This document shows positions 23,711 to 31,062 of a stretch of 31,834 nt of DNA, piece by piece. The stretch comes from an uncultured Bacteroidales bacterium (lineage in GTDB: Bacteria > Bacteroidota > Bacteroidia > Bacteroidales > Bacteroidaceae). The position numbers were made by a program, and so were the translations under genes. Positions within the stretch are counted from its first letter, which is position 1. Every line of letters begins with the position of its first letter. Below the pieces are notes generated by a model, which saw only the letters and a list, made by a program, of their open reading frames with translations, was not told where the DNA came from and did not search any database. The DNA lies in assembly GCA_902768605.1 (NCBI GenBank), contig CACXLY010000019.1, positions 1 through 31,834 of the forward strand, read 5' to 3'.

Positions 23711-23755
23711 CTGCCATCGGATTGTCACCTTTTTAGGGTTTCGATGGCAGTTTTT
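23711..23755. promoter_or_regulatory. Hairpin with T-run upstream of dnaK
   Basis: CTGCCATCG (23711-23719) pairs perfectly with CGATGGCAG (23742-23750), followed by TTTTT. The 22-base loop includes TGTCACCTTTTTAGGG. It could be a second terminator, or a regulatory hairpin, since it lies just upstream of the candidate dnaK promoter. Confidence 0.5.
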
Positions 23756-23782
23756 GTCATATTCGTGGCAGAATGTCACGTT

Positions 23783-23798
23783 TTGGCACGGCCTTTGT
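23783..23798 (+). promoter_or_regulatory. Candidate sigma-54 type -24/-12 promoter of dnaK
   Basis: TTGGCACG-GCCT-TTGT matches the sigma-54 consensus TTGGCACG-N4-TTGC at all but the last base (GT in place of GC at -12), with the required 10 bases between the two dinucleotides. No TAnnTTTG housekeeping box is seen in the dnaK upstream region. TGTCA and TGGCA half-sites recur just upstream (23755-23790), and a CGTTAT/ATAACG inverted repeat follows at 23812-23829. Confidence 0.4.
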
Positions 23799-23880
23799 AT
23801 GACATTAGTGTCGTTATGGCGAGATAACGGAATAACAAATATCACTAAATTGTCAAAACATTAAAACATTAAATACTATT

Positions 23881-25797
23881 ATGGGAAAGATTATTGGAAT
23901 TGACTTGGGTACCACAAACAGTTGCGTATCCGTATTCGAGGGCAACGAGCCCGTAGTTATTGCCAACAGCGAGGGCAAGCGTACCACTCCCTCCATCGTG
24001 GCATTCGTCGATGGCGGCGAACGCAAGGTGGGCGACCCCGCCAAGCGTCAGGCCATCACAAACCCGAAGAAGACTATCTTCTCCATCAAGAGGTTCATGG
24101 GCGAGACTTACGATCAGGTGCAGAAGGAAATAGCACGCGTTCCGTATAACGTAGTGAGGGGCGACAACAACACTCCGCGCGTCGATATCGACGGCCGTGC
24201 TTATACGCCGCAGGAAATCAGTGCAATGATTCTGCAGAAGATGAAGAAGACCGCTGAGGATTACCTCGGACAGGAAGTCACAGAGGCTGTCATCACCGTG
24301 CCCGCCTACTTCAGCGACTCTCAGCGTCAGGCCACAAAGGAGGCCGGACAGATTGCAGGTCTCGACGTCAAGCGTATTGTCAACGAACCCACCGCAGCCG
24401 CACTGGCTTACGGCGTTGATAAGGCAAACAAGGACATGAAGATTGCTGTCTTCGACCTTGGTGGCGGCACATTCGATATCTCCATCCTCGAGTTCGGCGG
24501 CGGCGTCTTCGAAGTGCTCAGCACCAACGGCGACACGCACCTCGGCGGCGACGACTTCGACCAGGTCATCATCGACTGGCTCGCCAGCGAGTTCAAGGCA
24601 GAGGAGGGCATCGACCTCAAGCAAGACCCGATGGCGCTGCAACGCCTGAAGGAAGCTGCCGAAAAGGCTAAGATAGAGCTCTCAAGCAGCACCACGACAG
24701 AAATCAATCTGCCCTACATCACTGCCGTAGGCGGCGTGCCCAAACACCTCGTCAAGAGTCTCACACGCGCCAAGTTCGAGCAACTCGCCGACAGCCTCAT
24801 CCAGGCTTGTAAGGCTCCTTGCCAGAAGGCTATGCAGGACGCAGGTCTTACTAACAGCGACATCAACGAGGTCATCCTCGTGGGCGGTTCCACACGTATC
24901 CCCGCTGTGCAGAAGCTCGTGGCTGACTTCTTCGGCAAAGAACCCAGCAAGGGCGTGAACCCCGACGAAGTGGTTGCCATCGGCGCAAGCATCCAGGGTG
25001 CAGTCCTCGCAGGCGACAAGAGCGACATCGTGCTGCTCGACGTAACGCCTCTTTCTATGGGTATCGAGACGATGGGCGGCGTGATGACTCGACTCATCGA
25101 AGCCAACTCGACCATCCCCTGCAAGAAGAGTGAAATCTTCTCCACAGCTGCCGACAACCAGACGGCAGTCACCATCCACGTCCTTCAGGGCGAACGACCC
25201 ATGGCAAGCCAGAACAAGAGCGTCGGCCAATTCAACCTCGACGGCATCGCACCCGCTCGTCGTGGCGTGCCTCAGATTGAAGTGACCTTCGATATCGATG
25301 CCAACGGTATCCTTAACGTTAGCGCCAAGGATAAGGCAACCGGCAAGGAGCAGCACATCACGATTACCGCCAGCAGCGGCCTCAGCAAGGAAGAAATCGA
25401 GCGCATGAAGGCAGAGGCAGAAGCCAACGCAGAAGCCGATAAGAAGGAACGCGAGAAGGTCGACAAACTCAATCAGGCCGACTCGATGATCTTCCAGACC
25501 GAGAATATGCTCAAGGAAAGCGGCGACAAGATTCCTGCCGACGTGAAGAGCGAAGTCGAGGCTGCCGTTGCAAAGCTCAAGACTGCCCACCAGGCACAGG
25601 ACATCCCAGCCATCGACGCAGCTATGAACGAACTGCAGACCGCTGCCGGCAAGATGTATCAGGCACAGCAGCAGGCAGGTCCTCAGCCCGGCCCCGACAT
25701 GAACGGCGGCTTCACCGGCAACACTGGCGGCAACACTGGCGGCAACAACCAGCAAGGCCCCGACATCCAAGACGCCGACTTCGAGGAGGTGAAGTAA
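23881..25797 (+). CDS. dnaK: Molecular chaperone DnaK (Hsp70)
   Basis: This 638-residue protein is of full family length. The ATPase domain starts with [20 protein letters not shown] and includes [16 protein letters not shown] and [11 protein letters not shown]. The substrate-binding domain starts near residue 390 ([19 protein letters not shown]) and includes [20 protein letters not shown] and [18 protein letters not shown]. The C-terminal lid ends in a Gly/Asn-rich tail ([15 protein letters not shown]) and DADFEEVK. It folds and disaggregates cytosolic proteins together with DnaJ and GrpE. Neither dnaJ nor grpE is next to it here, so it is a lone gene with an intrinsic terminator. Confidence 0.98.
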   Translation: MGKIIGIDLGTTNSCVSVFEGNEPVVIANSEGKRTTPSIVAFVDGGERKVGDPAKRQAITNPKKTIFSIKRFMGETYDQVQKEIARVPYNVVRGDNNTPRVDIDGRAYTPQEISAMILQKMKKTAEDYLGQEVTEAVITVPAYFSDSQRQATKEAGQIAGLDVKRIVNEPTAAALAYGVDKANKDMKIAVFDLGGGTFDISILEFGGGVFEVLSTNGDTHLGGDDFDQVIIDWLASEFKAEEGIDLKQDPMALQRLKEAAEKAKIELSSSTTTEINLPYITAVGGVPKHLVKSLTRAKFEQLADSLIQACKAPCQKAMQDAGLTNSDINEVILVGGSTRIPAVQKLVADFFGKEPSKGVNPDEVVAIGASIQGAVLAGDKSDIVLLDVTPLSMGIETMGGVMTRLIEANSTIPCKKSEIFSTAADNQTAVTIHVLQGERPMASQNKSVGQFNLDGIAPARRGVPQIEVTFDIDANGILNVSAKDKATGKEQHITITASSGLSKEEIERMKAEAEANAEADKKEREKVDKLNQADSMIFQTENMLKESGDKIPADVKSEVEAAVAKLKTAHQAQDIPAIDAAMNELQTAAGKMYQAQQQAGPQPGPDMNGGFTGNTGGNTGGNNQQGPDIQDADFEEVK

Positions 25798-25833
25798 AGT
25801 GTGATGACATTTCTAAAGGAGAGACATCAGATG

Positions 25834-25866
25834 CTCCGCGTAAGCAATGCTTATGCGGAGTTTTTT
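25834..25866 (+). terminator. Intrinsic terminator of dnaK
   Basis: CTCCGCGTAAGC (25834-25845), a 3-base loop, then GCTTATGCGGAG (25849-25860), followed directly by TTTTTT. The 12-bp stem has one G-T pair. Confidence 0.9.
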
Positions 25867-25871
25867 GTTAT

Positions 25872-25947
25872 GACTCGAGAGTGACGATGAGGCGAGGAGG
25901 GCTATGAAATGAAGTTAAACAGACTCGAGAGTGACGATGAGACGAGG
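25872..25947. repeat. Pair of 26-bp direct repeats 50 bp apart
   Basis: GACTCGAGAGTGACGATGAG followed by RCGAGG occurs at 25872-25897 and 25922-25947 with a single difference. The repeats lie between the dnaK terminator and the end of the histidine kinase gene, and no gene overlaps them. Confidence 0.85.
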
Positions 25948-25995
25948 GGAGTTATGCTTGATAGCTGGATGAAAGTTGAATTGAGCTGAGTTTAT

Positions 25996-26934
25996 TCAAT
26001 TCTTCTCGATGACAAAGGTGACGTTATAGCCGCGATGGGGACTCTCGGCGAGGCTGAGCGTCATGCCCTGCTTCATCAGTATCTGGCGTGAGAGGGAGAG
26101 GCCGATGCCTGTGCCCGTCGGCTTTGTCGTGAAGAAGGGGATGAAGATTTCCTGCTGGACGTCGAGCGGGATGACGTGGCCGTCGTTGGAGAAGAAGAGA
26201 GCCCAGCTGGCCCCCTCCCCGCTCCCCCTTTGGGGGAGTGCCACAGTCCCATTGCCTCGCTGCTTCAAAGCACTCCCCCAAAGGGGGAGCGGGGAGGGGG
26301 CCAGCCCAAGTCCTATCGCCTTCGCCTCAGCCTCGATGGCGTTCTTGACGAGGTTGATGAAGACTTGCCGCAGGAGGTTCTCGTCGGCCTGAATCGTCAT
26401 GTCGGCAGGGATGTCGATGTCCCAACGCAGGTCGGGATAGAGGGCGGCGATGCTTTGCGCAAACGTCAGCATGTTCACTTCAGCCATCACCGGCTCCTGC
26501 AGCTGTGTCAGCTTGCGATAACTCTCGACGAAGGCCAGCAAACCTGTGCTGGTGTCGTTGATGGCACGAATGCCTTCCTCGTAGGGCGAGTCTTTGATGT
26601 CGGGACAGCTCAGGTAGGCCTGGCTGATGCTTTGTATGGGTGTCGTGGCGTTCATGATTTCGTGCGTCAACACCCTTGTCAATTTCTGCCACGACTCCAC
26701 CTCGCTGTGCGCCACCAGCTTCTGTATCTCCTGCCCCATGTCGTTGAGTGCCTCCTGCAGAGCTTTCTCGCCGAAGAAGAGGCCGCGGGTTGGCAACCGG
26801 AACGAGAAGTCGCGATGGCGGATGGCATCGCGCATGATCTGTGCCCGCTCTCTCAGCAGACACTGATGGCGATACCAACGGACAGAAGCCACGACAACGG
26901 CAAGGATGATAGTTATAATGATGATGGGAATCAT
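25996..26934 (-). CDS. Sensor histidine kinase with a palindromic element inside its ATP-binding domain
   Basis: This 312-residue protein has one N-terminal membrane segment (about 1-17) and no large sensor domain. The phosphoacceptor region has VLTHEIMNATTPI, with His91. The catalytic domain shows the N box LRQVFINLVKNAIEAEA (Asn194/Asn198), a weak G1 box (FFSNDGHVIP, about 248-255), the F box FIPFFTTKPTG and the G2 box GTGIGLSLS (274-282). Residues 211-243 (starting APSPLPLWGSALKQRGNG) are encoded by a perfect inverted repeat at 26207-26304, placed between the N box and the G1 box, where related kinases have no such segment. All key residues remain and the frame is open, so the kinase may still work. 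It starts 6 bases after the response regulator stop and forms an operon with it. Confidence 0.88.
   Translation of the reverse strand: MIPIIIITIILAVVVASVRWYRHQCLLRERAQIMRDAIRHRDFSFRLPTRGLFFGEKALQEALNDMGQEIQKLVAHSEVESWQKLTRVLTHEIMNATTPIQSISQAYLSCPDIKDSPYEEGIRAINDTSTGLLAFVESYRKLTQLQEPVMAEVNMLTFAQSIAALYPDLRWDIDIPADMTIQADENLLRQVFINLVKNAIEAEAKAIGLGLAPSPLPLWGSALKQRGNGTVALPQRGSGEGASWALFFSNDGHVIPLDVQQEIFIPFFTTKPTGTGIGLSLSRQILMKQGMTLSLAESPHRGYNVTFVIEKN
26207..26304. repeat. Palindromic element E3: perfect 34-bp inverted repeat inside the kinase gene
   Basis: Bases 26207-26240 are perfectly complementary to 26271-26304, with a 30-base centre. Each arm also contains a small palindrome (CTCCCCCTTTGGGGGAG). 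The sequence differs from E1/E2/E5/E6 but shares the same style of short C/G-rich palindromes around a TTT/AAA centre. Confidence 0.95.
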
Positions 26935-26940
26935 AGTCTA

Positions 26941-27492
26941 TTATTCCCCCTCTCCTCGGAGAGGGGTTAGGGGTGAGGCTTTTACCTTATTATATAATGT
27001 CTGGCGGCTGATGCCGAGGAGGTCGGCGGCGCGCTTCATGTTGCCGTCGCACTTGCTGAGCACCTTGCGTACGTGCTCGCTCTCCAGTTGGTCCAGCGGA
27101 ATCACCTCGCCCGCCTTGTCGATAGCATCCTTCAGGACGCGGATGAGCTCGTCATTGTCCCACGGCTTCGTCACAAAGTCCGCGGCGCCGTTCTTCAGGG
27201 CACGCACGGCAAGCTTGACGTCGGCATAGGCTGTGATGAGGACAATCGGGATGTCGGGGAAGCGTCGATGTATGGCCGAGAGCCACATCATGCCTTCCTG
27301 CCCGGAGTTCACGCCGAGGCTGAAGTTCATGTCGAGCAAGACGACCGACGGATGCTCCTGAGCGATGGTGGCCAGCGCCTTGTCGGGAGAGTTCAAGGTG
27401 AGAACTCGCTCGAAGGTGCCGCCGAGGCATATCTTCACTGCCGTCAGGATGGAAGGGTTGTCGTCAATGACGAGGAGCGTTCCGTATTTCAT
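26941..27492 (-). CDS. NtrC-type response regulator lacking the AAA+ domain
   Basis: From the ATG at 27492 the protein has 183 residues. The receiver domain spans about 1-122, with acidic pair Asp10/Asp11, phosphoacceptor Asp54, Thr87 and Lys109. Directly after it, PLDQLESEHVRKVLSKCDGN and MKRAADLLGISRQTLYNKVK (about 132-171) form the Fis-type helix-turn-helix that ends NtrC-family regulators. The central AAA+ domain of about 240 residues, with GAFTGA and Walker motifs, is absent, so it should not activate sigma-54 itself. The last residues (KASPLTPLRGEGE) come from a palindromic element (E4). An upstream ATG at 27507 is less likely because it lies upstream of a TATCTTTG box. It is encoded just before its kinase, and divergently from the ABC genes it probably controls. 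Confidence 0.9.
   Translation of the reverse strand: MKYGTLLVIDDNPSILTAVKICLGGTFERVLTLNSPDKALATIAQEHPSVVLLDMNFSLGVNSGQEGMMWLSAIHRRFPDIPIVLITAYADVKLAVRALKNGAADFVTKPWDNDELIRVLKDAIDKAGEVIPLDQLESEHVRKVLSKCDGNMKRAADLLGISRQTLYNKVKASPLTPLRGEGE
26946..26979. repeat. Palindromic element E4 forming the end of the response regulator gene
   Basis: CCCCTCTCC-TC-GGAGAGGGG (26947-26966), then TTAGGGGTGAGGC. It supplies the codons for SPLTPLRGEGE and almost the stop codon of the regulator. Confidence 0.75.
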
Positions 27493-27496
27493 AGTG

Positions 27497-27504
27497 CAAA
27501 GATA
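27497..27504 (-). promoter_or_regulatory. -7 box directly before the response regulator ATG
   Basis: TATCTTTG on the minus strand ends only 4 bases before the ATG at 27492, so the transcript would start at or next to the start codon. The -33 position is a simple repeat without a TTTG match. Confidence 0.45.
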
Positions 27505-27573
27505 CAAAGAAATGAAGAATGAAGAGTGAAGAATGAAGAATTTGCTACCGCTTTCGCGTGTATTTACCCGAAA

Positions 27574-27614
27574 GTGTCAAAGAATTGGACACAAACGTGT
27601 CTAATATCTGGACA
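27574..27614. promoter_or_regulatory. Paired operator GTGTC-N8-GGACA between regulator and ABC genes
   Basis: GTGTCAAAGAATTGGACA (27574-27591) and GTGTCTAATATCTGGACA (27597-27614) are two copies of the same hyphenated inverted repeat, 23 bases apart. The facing half-sites form a third palindrome, GACAC-AAAC-GTGTC (27588-27601). They lie between the divergent response regulator and permease genes, about 50-90 bases upstream of the permease -7 box. A Fis-type regulator dimer binding here fits well. Confidence 0.65.
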
Positions 27615-27663
27615 AAGCGCAATTATGAGCTATGAATTATGAACTATGAACTAAGAATTGCCT

Positions 27664-27671
27664 TACCTTTG
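27664..27671 (+). promoter_or_regulatory. -7 box of the ABC permease gene
   Basis: TACCTTTG matches TAnnTTTG and lies 31 bases before the ATG at 27702. There is no -33 match, so an activator is likely. The box decides that the ATG at 27639, upstream of it, is not the start. Confidence 0.6.
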
Positions 27672-27701
27672 CAGCAGAAAACCAACAATGAACTAAGAAT
27701 T

Positions 27702-30008
27702 ATGAACTATGAACTGATTTCTCGCACCGTCAGGGCCAGCTGGCGCAATCTGATGAAGTACAAGACGCAGAACATCATCTCGGTGCTCTGCCTGGCAGTG
27801 GGAATGGTCCTCTTTAGCGCGACCTTTATCTTCTCGTTGCGGGCGTGGCAGCTCTGGCAAATGCATGGCGGCCCGCGTCGCGCACAGGTTTCGCTCTATA
27901 CGAGCGAAGGCAAACACCACTCTGTGAACCACGACGACGTGAGGCGCATCTACGAAGCCAACCTGTCGAGCATCGACTTCATCGACCTCGACTGGTATGC
28001 CGTGGGCACCGTCGCACCCTTTACCGACCTGAAGGGAAAGCAGTATGAGGTGGAGACGTCCTGGAAATGGACAAATCCCGAACGCTTCAACTACTTAGGG
28101 CTGAGGTCTGCCATCACAGGGGAACGCATTCTGATACTGAAACCCGGCGACCTCATTATGACGAAAAACATGCTGGAGCGCACGTTTGGCAAGGGCGTGA
28201 ATCCCATCGGCTTCAAAGTCGCTGGCTGTCCCGAGTACAACGGACGCAAGTACGAAACCATTGTCGATGTCGTCGATACGGGCGATTGGTTGCTTAGCGA
28301 CGACCATCTCTACGTCGTCACCGACCAAATGAAGGAGTTCACGACATCCGTTGAACCCTTTAGCAACTTTTACTTAGACGTCATCCTTGCGAAAGGCAAG
28401 ACGCGCAAAGACCTGCAGGCAGAACTTCAAAAGGCTCTGCCCGAGTATGAGGTAAAGGCAATGACAAACTACTCAATCGTACTAATAAGATTATTCGTGT
28501 TAATCTTTCTCATGGGAAGCAGCATCCTGCTTATCGGCCTGTCCGGTTTCCTGAAGACAGAGATTCAGCTCTTCCGCCTGAGGCAAAGGGAGATGGGACT
28601 GCGGCAATGCATGGGAGCACAAAGGGGCCAGCTCTTCGGCCTGCTGATGTGGGAGGTGGCGATCGTCTTCTTCTTCGTCACGCTGCTGGTCATATTGCTT
28701 TCCTACTGCTTGGCCGACTATGCCCTCCCCATCATGCAAAAGCAAATGCCAGGGTTTACGGTAGATATGTCGCGCACTTACGTCATCGAACTCTGGCTGT
28801 GCCTCGCCACGTTCATACTCACCGCAGGCATCGCCGCCCTGTCTGTCCGCAAGGTTATCCAAGCGCCGCTGAGCGAAGTGGTAGGCAAGAGCCGCAGGGT
28901 CTCTACGCGAGGCCGCAGTCTGCTTGTCGTCCTGATGATGGTGGTTTGCCAGGGATTGCTCTTCGTTGATTCGGGCGTCTTCTTCTTCTCTAACGCCATA
29001 AGCGCGATTCGCACGCCTGCCAACGCCGATGACTTCCGCCGCAGCATCGTCACAGAAGGCAGCAAATGGAAGCCCGAGTTTCTCGACACCTTGCAGCACC
29101 TGAAGCATATCGAAGGCACGACGCATGTGGTGTCAGCACGCTTCAATGCAGTCGGAGGAGGGGATGACGATATCTTCCTGACCGACGAGAACCTCTTCCG
29201 TCTGCTGGACATAAAGCTCGTGCCGAGTCACATAGCAGAAGAGATGGACTCGAGGGACATGATTCATGTGCGCGACTACCGTAACGTAAAGCCAGGCGAG
29301 GAAGCAAAGGTGATAGGTTACATCGATGTCGGTCAGCTTAAAGCTCTCGCCAGCATCCACTACAGGCCGCTTTGCATCTATCTCTGCGATACATCGTACT
29401 TCCTCGATAAGCGCGACATAGCAGAGCGTATATGGGAAGACTTCGAGCGTGCCGTAAGGGGGTATGCCGTCAGGCATAGCATTATCCTCAAGGCTAAGCA
29501 GGGTGAGCGAAAGGAAGCCATGAAGGAGCTGAGCGAACTTTATCGCGAGCAGGGACGCTACACGCTGTCTCATGCGCCCATCGACAACCTGTTCAACGTC
29601 TGCTTCAGTCTGCTGCGCTCGACTGAGCTGTCAGTGCAAATCCTGCTCGTCCTGACGGTAGTTGCCGTCCTCTGTATCGTGCTGACGCTCTACTCGTCTG
29701 TCTCTCTCGACACGCGCCGCCGCCAGAAAGAAGTTGCCATACGCAAGGCGCACGGAGCCGACACGCGGCAGATACTGTGGCTCTTCGCCAAACCATACAT
29801 CTGGCAACTCATCATTAGCAGCCTCATCTCGTTGCTCCTCGCCAACGTCTTTGCTTACATCGTAGAAGAAATTAGCTTCAAGAGAGATGTCGTCATGCCC
29901 TATCTCATAGCCATCTCCGTCGTCGCCCTCGTCACACTCCTGACCGTTGGCTATAAGATATATAAGGTCTCACAATTGAACCCAGCAACGATAATAAAGA
30001 AAGAATAA
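27702..30008 (+). CDS. FtsX/MacB-type ABC transporter permease with two FtsX domains
   Basis: The chosen start at 27702 gives 768 residues; an earlier ATG lies upstream of the promoter box and inside a simple repeat. Eight membrane segments are visible: one near the N-terminus (NIISVLCLAVGMVLFSATFI), three around residues 265-400, one near 410-430 and three in the last 150 residues. Two large extracytoplasmic loops lie between them. This is the layout of the fused permeases of the MacB/LolC/FtsX superfamily found in Bacteroidetes. The loop after the first segment resembles MacB periplasmic core domains. They form exporters or mechanotransmission complexes with a separate ATPase, here encoded 149 bases downstream. 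The substrate is unknown; antimicrobial or lipid export are both possible. Confidence 0.9.
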   Translation: MNYELISRTVRASWRNLMKYKTQNIISVLCLAVGMVLFSATFIFSLRAWQLWQMHGGPRRAQVSLYTSEGKHHSVNHDDVRRIYEANLSSIDFIDLDWYAVGTVAPFTDLKGKQYEVETSWKWTNPERFNYLGLRSAITGERILILKPGDLIMTKNMLERTFGKGVNPIGFKVAGCPEYNGRKYETIVDVVDTGDWLLSDDHLYVVTDQMKEFTTSVEPFSNFYLDVILAKGKTRKDLQAELQKALPEYEVKAMTNYSIVLIRLFVLIFLMGSSILLIGLSGFLKTEIQLFRLRQREMGLRQCMGAQRGQLFGLLMWEVAIVFFFVTLLVILLSYCLADYALPIMQKQMPGFTVDMSRTYVIELWLCLATFILTAGIAALSVRKVIQAPLSEVVGKSRRVSTRGRSLLVVLMMVVCQGLLFVDSGVFFFSNAISAIRTPANADDFRRSIVTEGSKWKPEFLDTLQHLKHIEGTTHVVSARFNAVGGGDDDIFLTDENLFRLLDIKLVPSHIAEEMDSRDMIHVRDYRNVKPGEEAKVIGYIDVGQLKALASIHYRPLCIYLCDTSYFLDKRDIAERIWEDFERAVRGYAVRHSIILKAKQGERKEAMKELSELYREQGRYTLSHAPIDNLFNVCFSLLRSTELSVQILLVLTVVAVLCIVLTLYSSVSLDTRRRQKEVAIRKAHGADTRQILWLFAKPYIWQLIISSLISLLLANVFAYIVEEISFKRDVVMPYLIAISVVALVTLLTVGYKIYKVSQLNPATIIKKE

Positions 30009-30011
30009 TAC

Positions 30012-30140
30012 GGAAGTTAAGGAAGTTAGAGGAAGTTAAGGAAGTTAAAGGACGATACCTGATGGCAACTTCCAAAGCTATTGTCGTTTAACTCCCAGCG
30101 AGCATAGCGAGCGATAACTTCTTTAACTTCTTTAACTCCC
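30012..30140. repeat. GAAGTTAAAG-bordered intergenic element, copy C (internally shortened)
   Basis: The ends match copies A and B, including GCGAGCATAGCGAGCG and GCTATTGTC. The middle with the CAGCCCCGGATTTGGC segment is missing and replaced by a short GATGGCAACTTCCAA stretch. It lies between the ABC permease and ATPase genes. Confidence 0.85.
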
Positions 30141-30156
30141 ACAAAAATCAAGGAAT

Positions 30157-30831
30157 ATGATACACTTACACAGCATCAAGAAAGTCTTCCGCACGGAAGA
30201 GATCGACACTTGGGCGCTCCGCGAAGTGAGCCTCGAAGTGAAGGAAGGAGAGTTTGTCAGCATCATGGGGCCTTCGGGCTGCGGCAAGACTACATTATTA
30301 AATATAATGGGACTGCTTGACGTGCCTACCGAAGGAACCTACCTGCTCGATGGCAACGACGTGAGCCTGCTGCCTGAGCGCGAGCGCACAAGCATTCGCC
30401 GAGGCACTATCGGCTTCGTCTTCCAAAGCTTCAACCTCATCGACGACCTCGATGTCTATGAGAACGTCGAACTGCCTCTGCTCTATATGGGCGTGCCGGC
30501 AAAGGAAAGGAAGAGACGTGTTGAGGAAATCCTCGACCGCATGGCGATGTCCCACCGCAGGCGACACTTCCCGTGCCAGCTCTCGGGCGGTCAGCAGCAG
30601 CGCGTCGCCGTGGCGCGAGCCATAGTGGCAAAGCCTAAGATTATCCTTGCCGACGAGCCGACAGGCAACCTCGACTCGAAGAACAGCAAAGAGGTAATGG
30701 ACCTTCTTTGCCAGCTCCACGATGAGGGCACCACCATCGTCATGGTGACGCACTCACAGCACAACGCCAGCTTTGCCGACCGCATCGTCAACCTCTTTGA
30801 CGGACAAGTGGTGGAACAGACGGAGCTGTAA
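30157..30831 (+). CDS. ABC transporter ATP-binding protein (MacB/LolD type)
   Basis: This 224-residue protein has the usual size for a stand-alone ATPase of this class. Walker A GPSGCGKTT is at 38-46, the Q-loop Gln at 90, the signature LSGGQQQR at 142-149, Walker B ILADEPTGNLDS at 163-174 and the switch His at 199 (VTHS). The DEPTGNLDS sequence is typical of the MacB/LolD/FtsE group, which energises FtsX-like permeases by binding and hydrolysing ATP on the cytoplasmic side. It most likely partners the permease just upstream, although a 129-bp repeat element separates the two genes. Confidence 0.95.
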   Translation: MIHLHSIKKVFRTEEIDTWALREVSLEVKEGEFVSIMGPSGCGKTTLLNIMGLLDVPTEGTYLLDGNDVSLLPERERTSIRRGTIGFVFQSFNLIDDLDVYENVELPLLYMGVPAKERKRRVEEILDRMAMSHRRRHFPCQLSGGQQQRVAVARAIVAKPKIILADEPTGNLDSKNSKEVMDLLCQLHDEGTTIVMVTHSQHNASFADRIVNLFDGQVVEQTEL

Positions 30832-30842
30832 GCACAGCCTGT

Positions 30843-30928
30843 CCCACAGCCAGACCCCCTCTAACTCCCCCTTAAAGGGGGAGGACTCCCTCCCTTTAAG
30901 GGAGGGCTGGGGAGGGTCTGGCTGTGGG
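30843..30928. repeat. Palindromic element E5, intergenic and the best preserved
   Basis: The outer 15 bases (CCCACAGCCAGACCC, 30843-30857) pair perfectly with 30914-30928. Inside are the two palindromes CCCCCTTAAAGGGGG and CCCTCCCTTTAAGGGAGGG. The core 30852-30919 is 68 bp, the same length as E1. It starts 11 bases after the ATPase stop, so it could also serve as a transcript-end hairpin. Confidence 0.92.
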
Positions 30929-31007
30929 GCTGGTAGGTTGTATTCTCTTAATAAAACATAATTCTTTGCCTCAACGCGTAACATTTCGCACGCTCGTGCG
31001 TTATATA

Positions 31008-31058
31008 TATAAAAGGTGAAAAGGTGAAAAAGGTAAAAAGGTAAAAAAGTAAAAAGAT
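31008..31058. repeat. Simple AAAAGGTGAAAAAGG repeat before the last gene
   Basis: Degenerate tandem units of AAAAGGTGA / AAAAGGTAA run up to 5 bases before the ATG at 31063. The GGTGA and GGTAA parts may interfere with or provide ribosome binding. Confidence 0.7.
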
Positions 31059-31062
31059 AACA

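Noticed and set aside
23711..23880. CIRCE operator upstream of dnaK
   Set aside because: The TTAGCACTC-N9-GAGTGCTAA motif is absent; the inverted repeats present have other sequences.
27597..27630. Sigma-54 promoter overlapping the second operator copy (TCTGGACAAAGCGC)
   Set aside because: The spacing from GG to a GC dinucleotide is not the required 10 bases, and a TAnnTTTG box lies further downstream.
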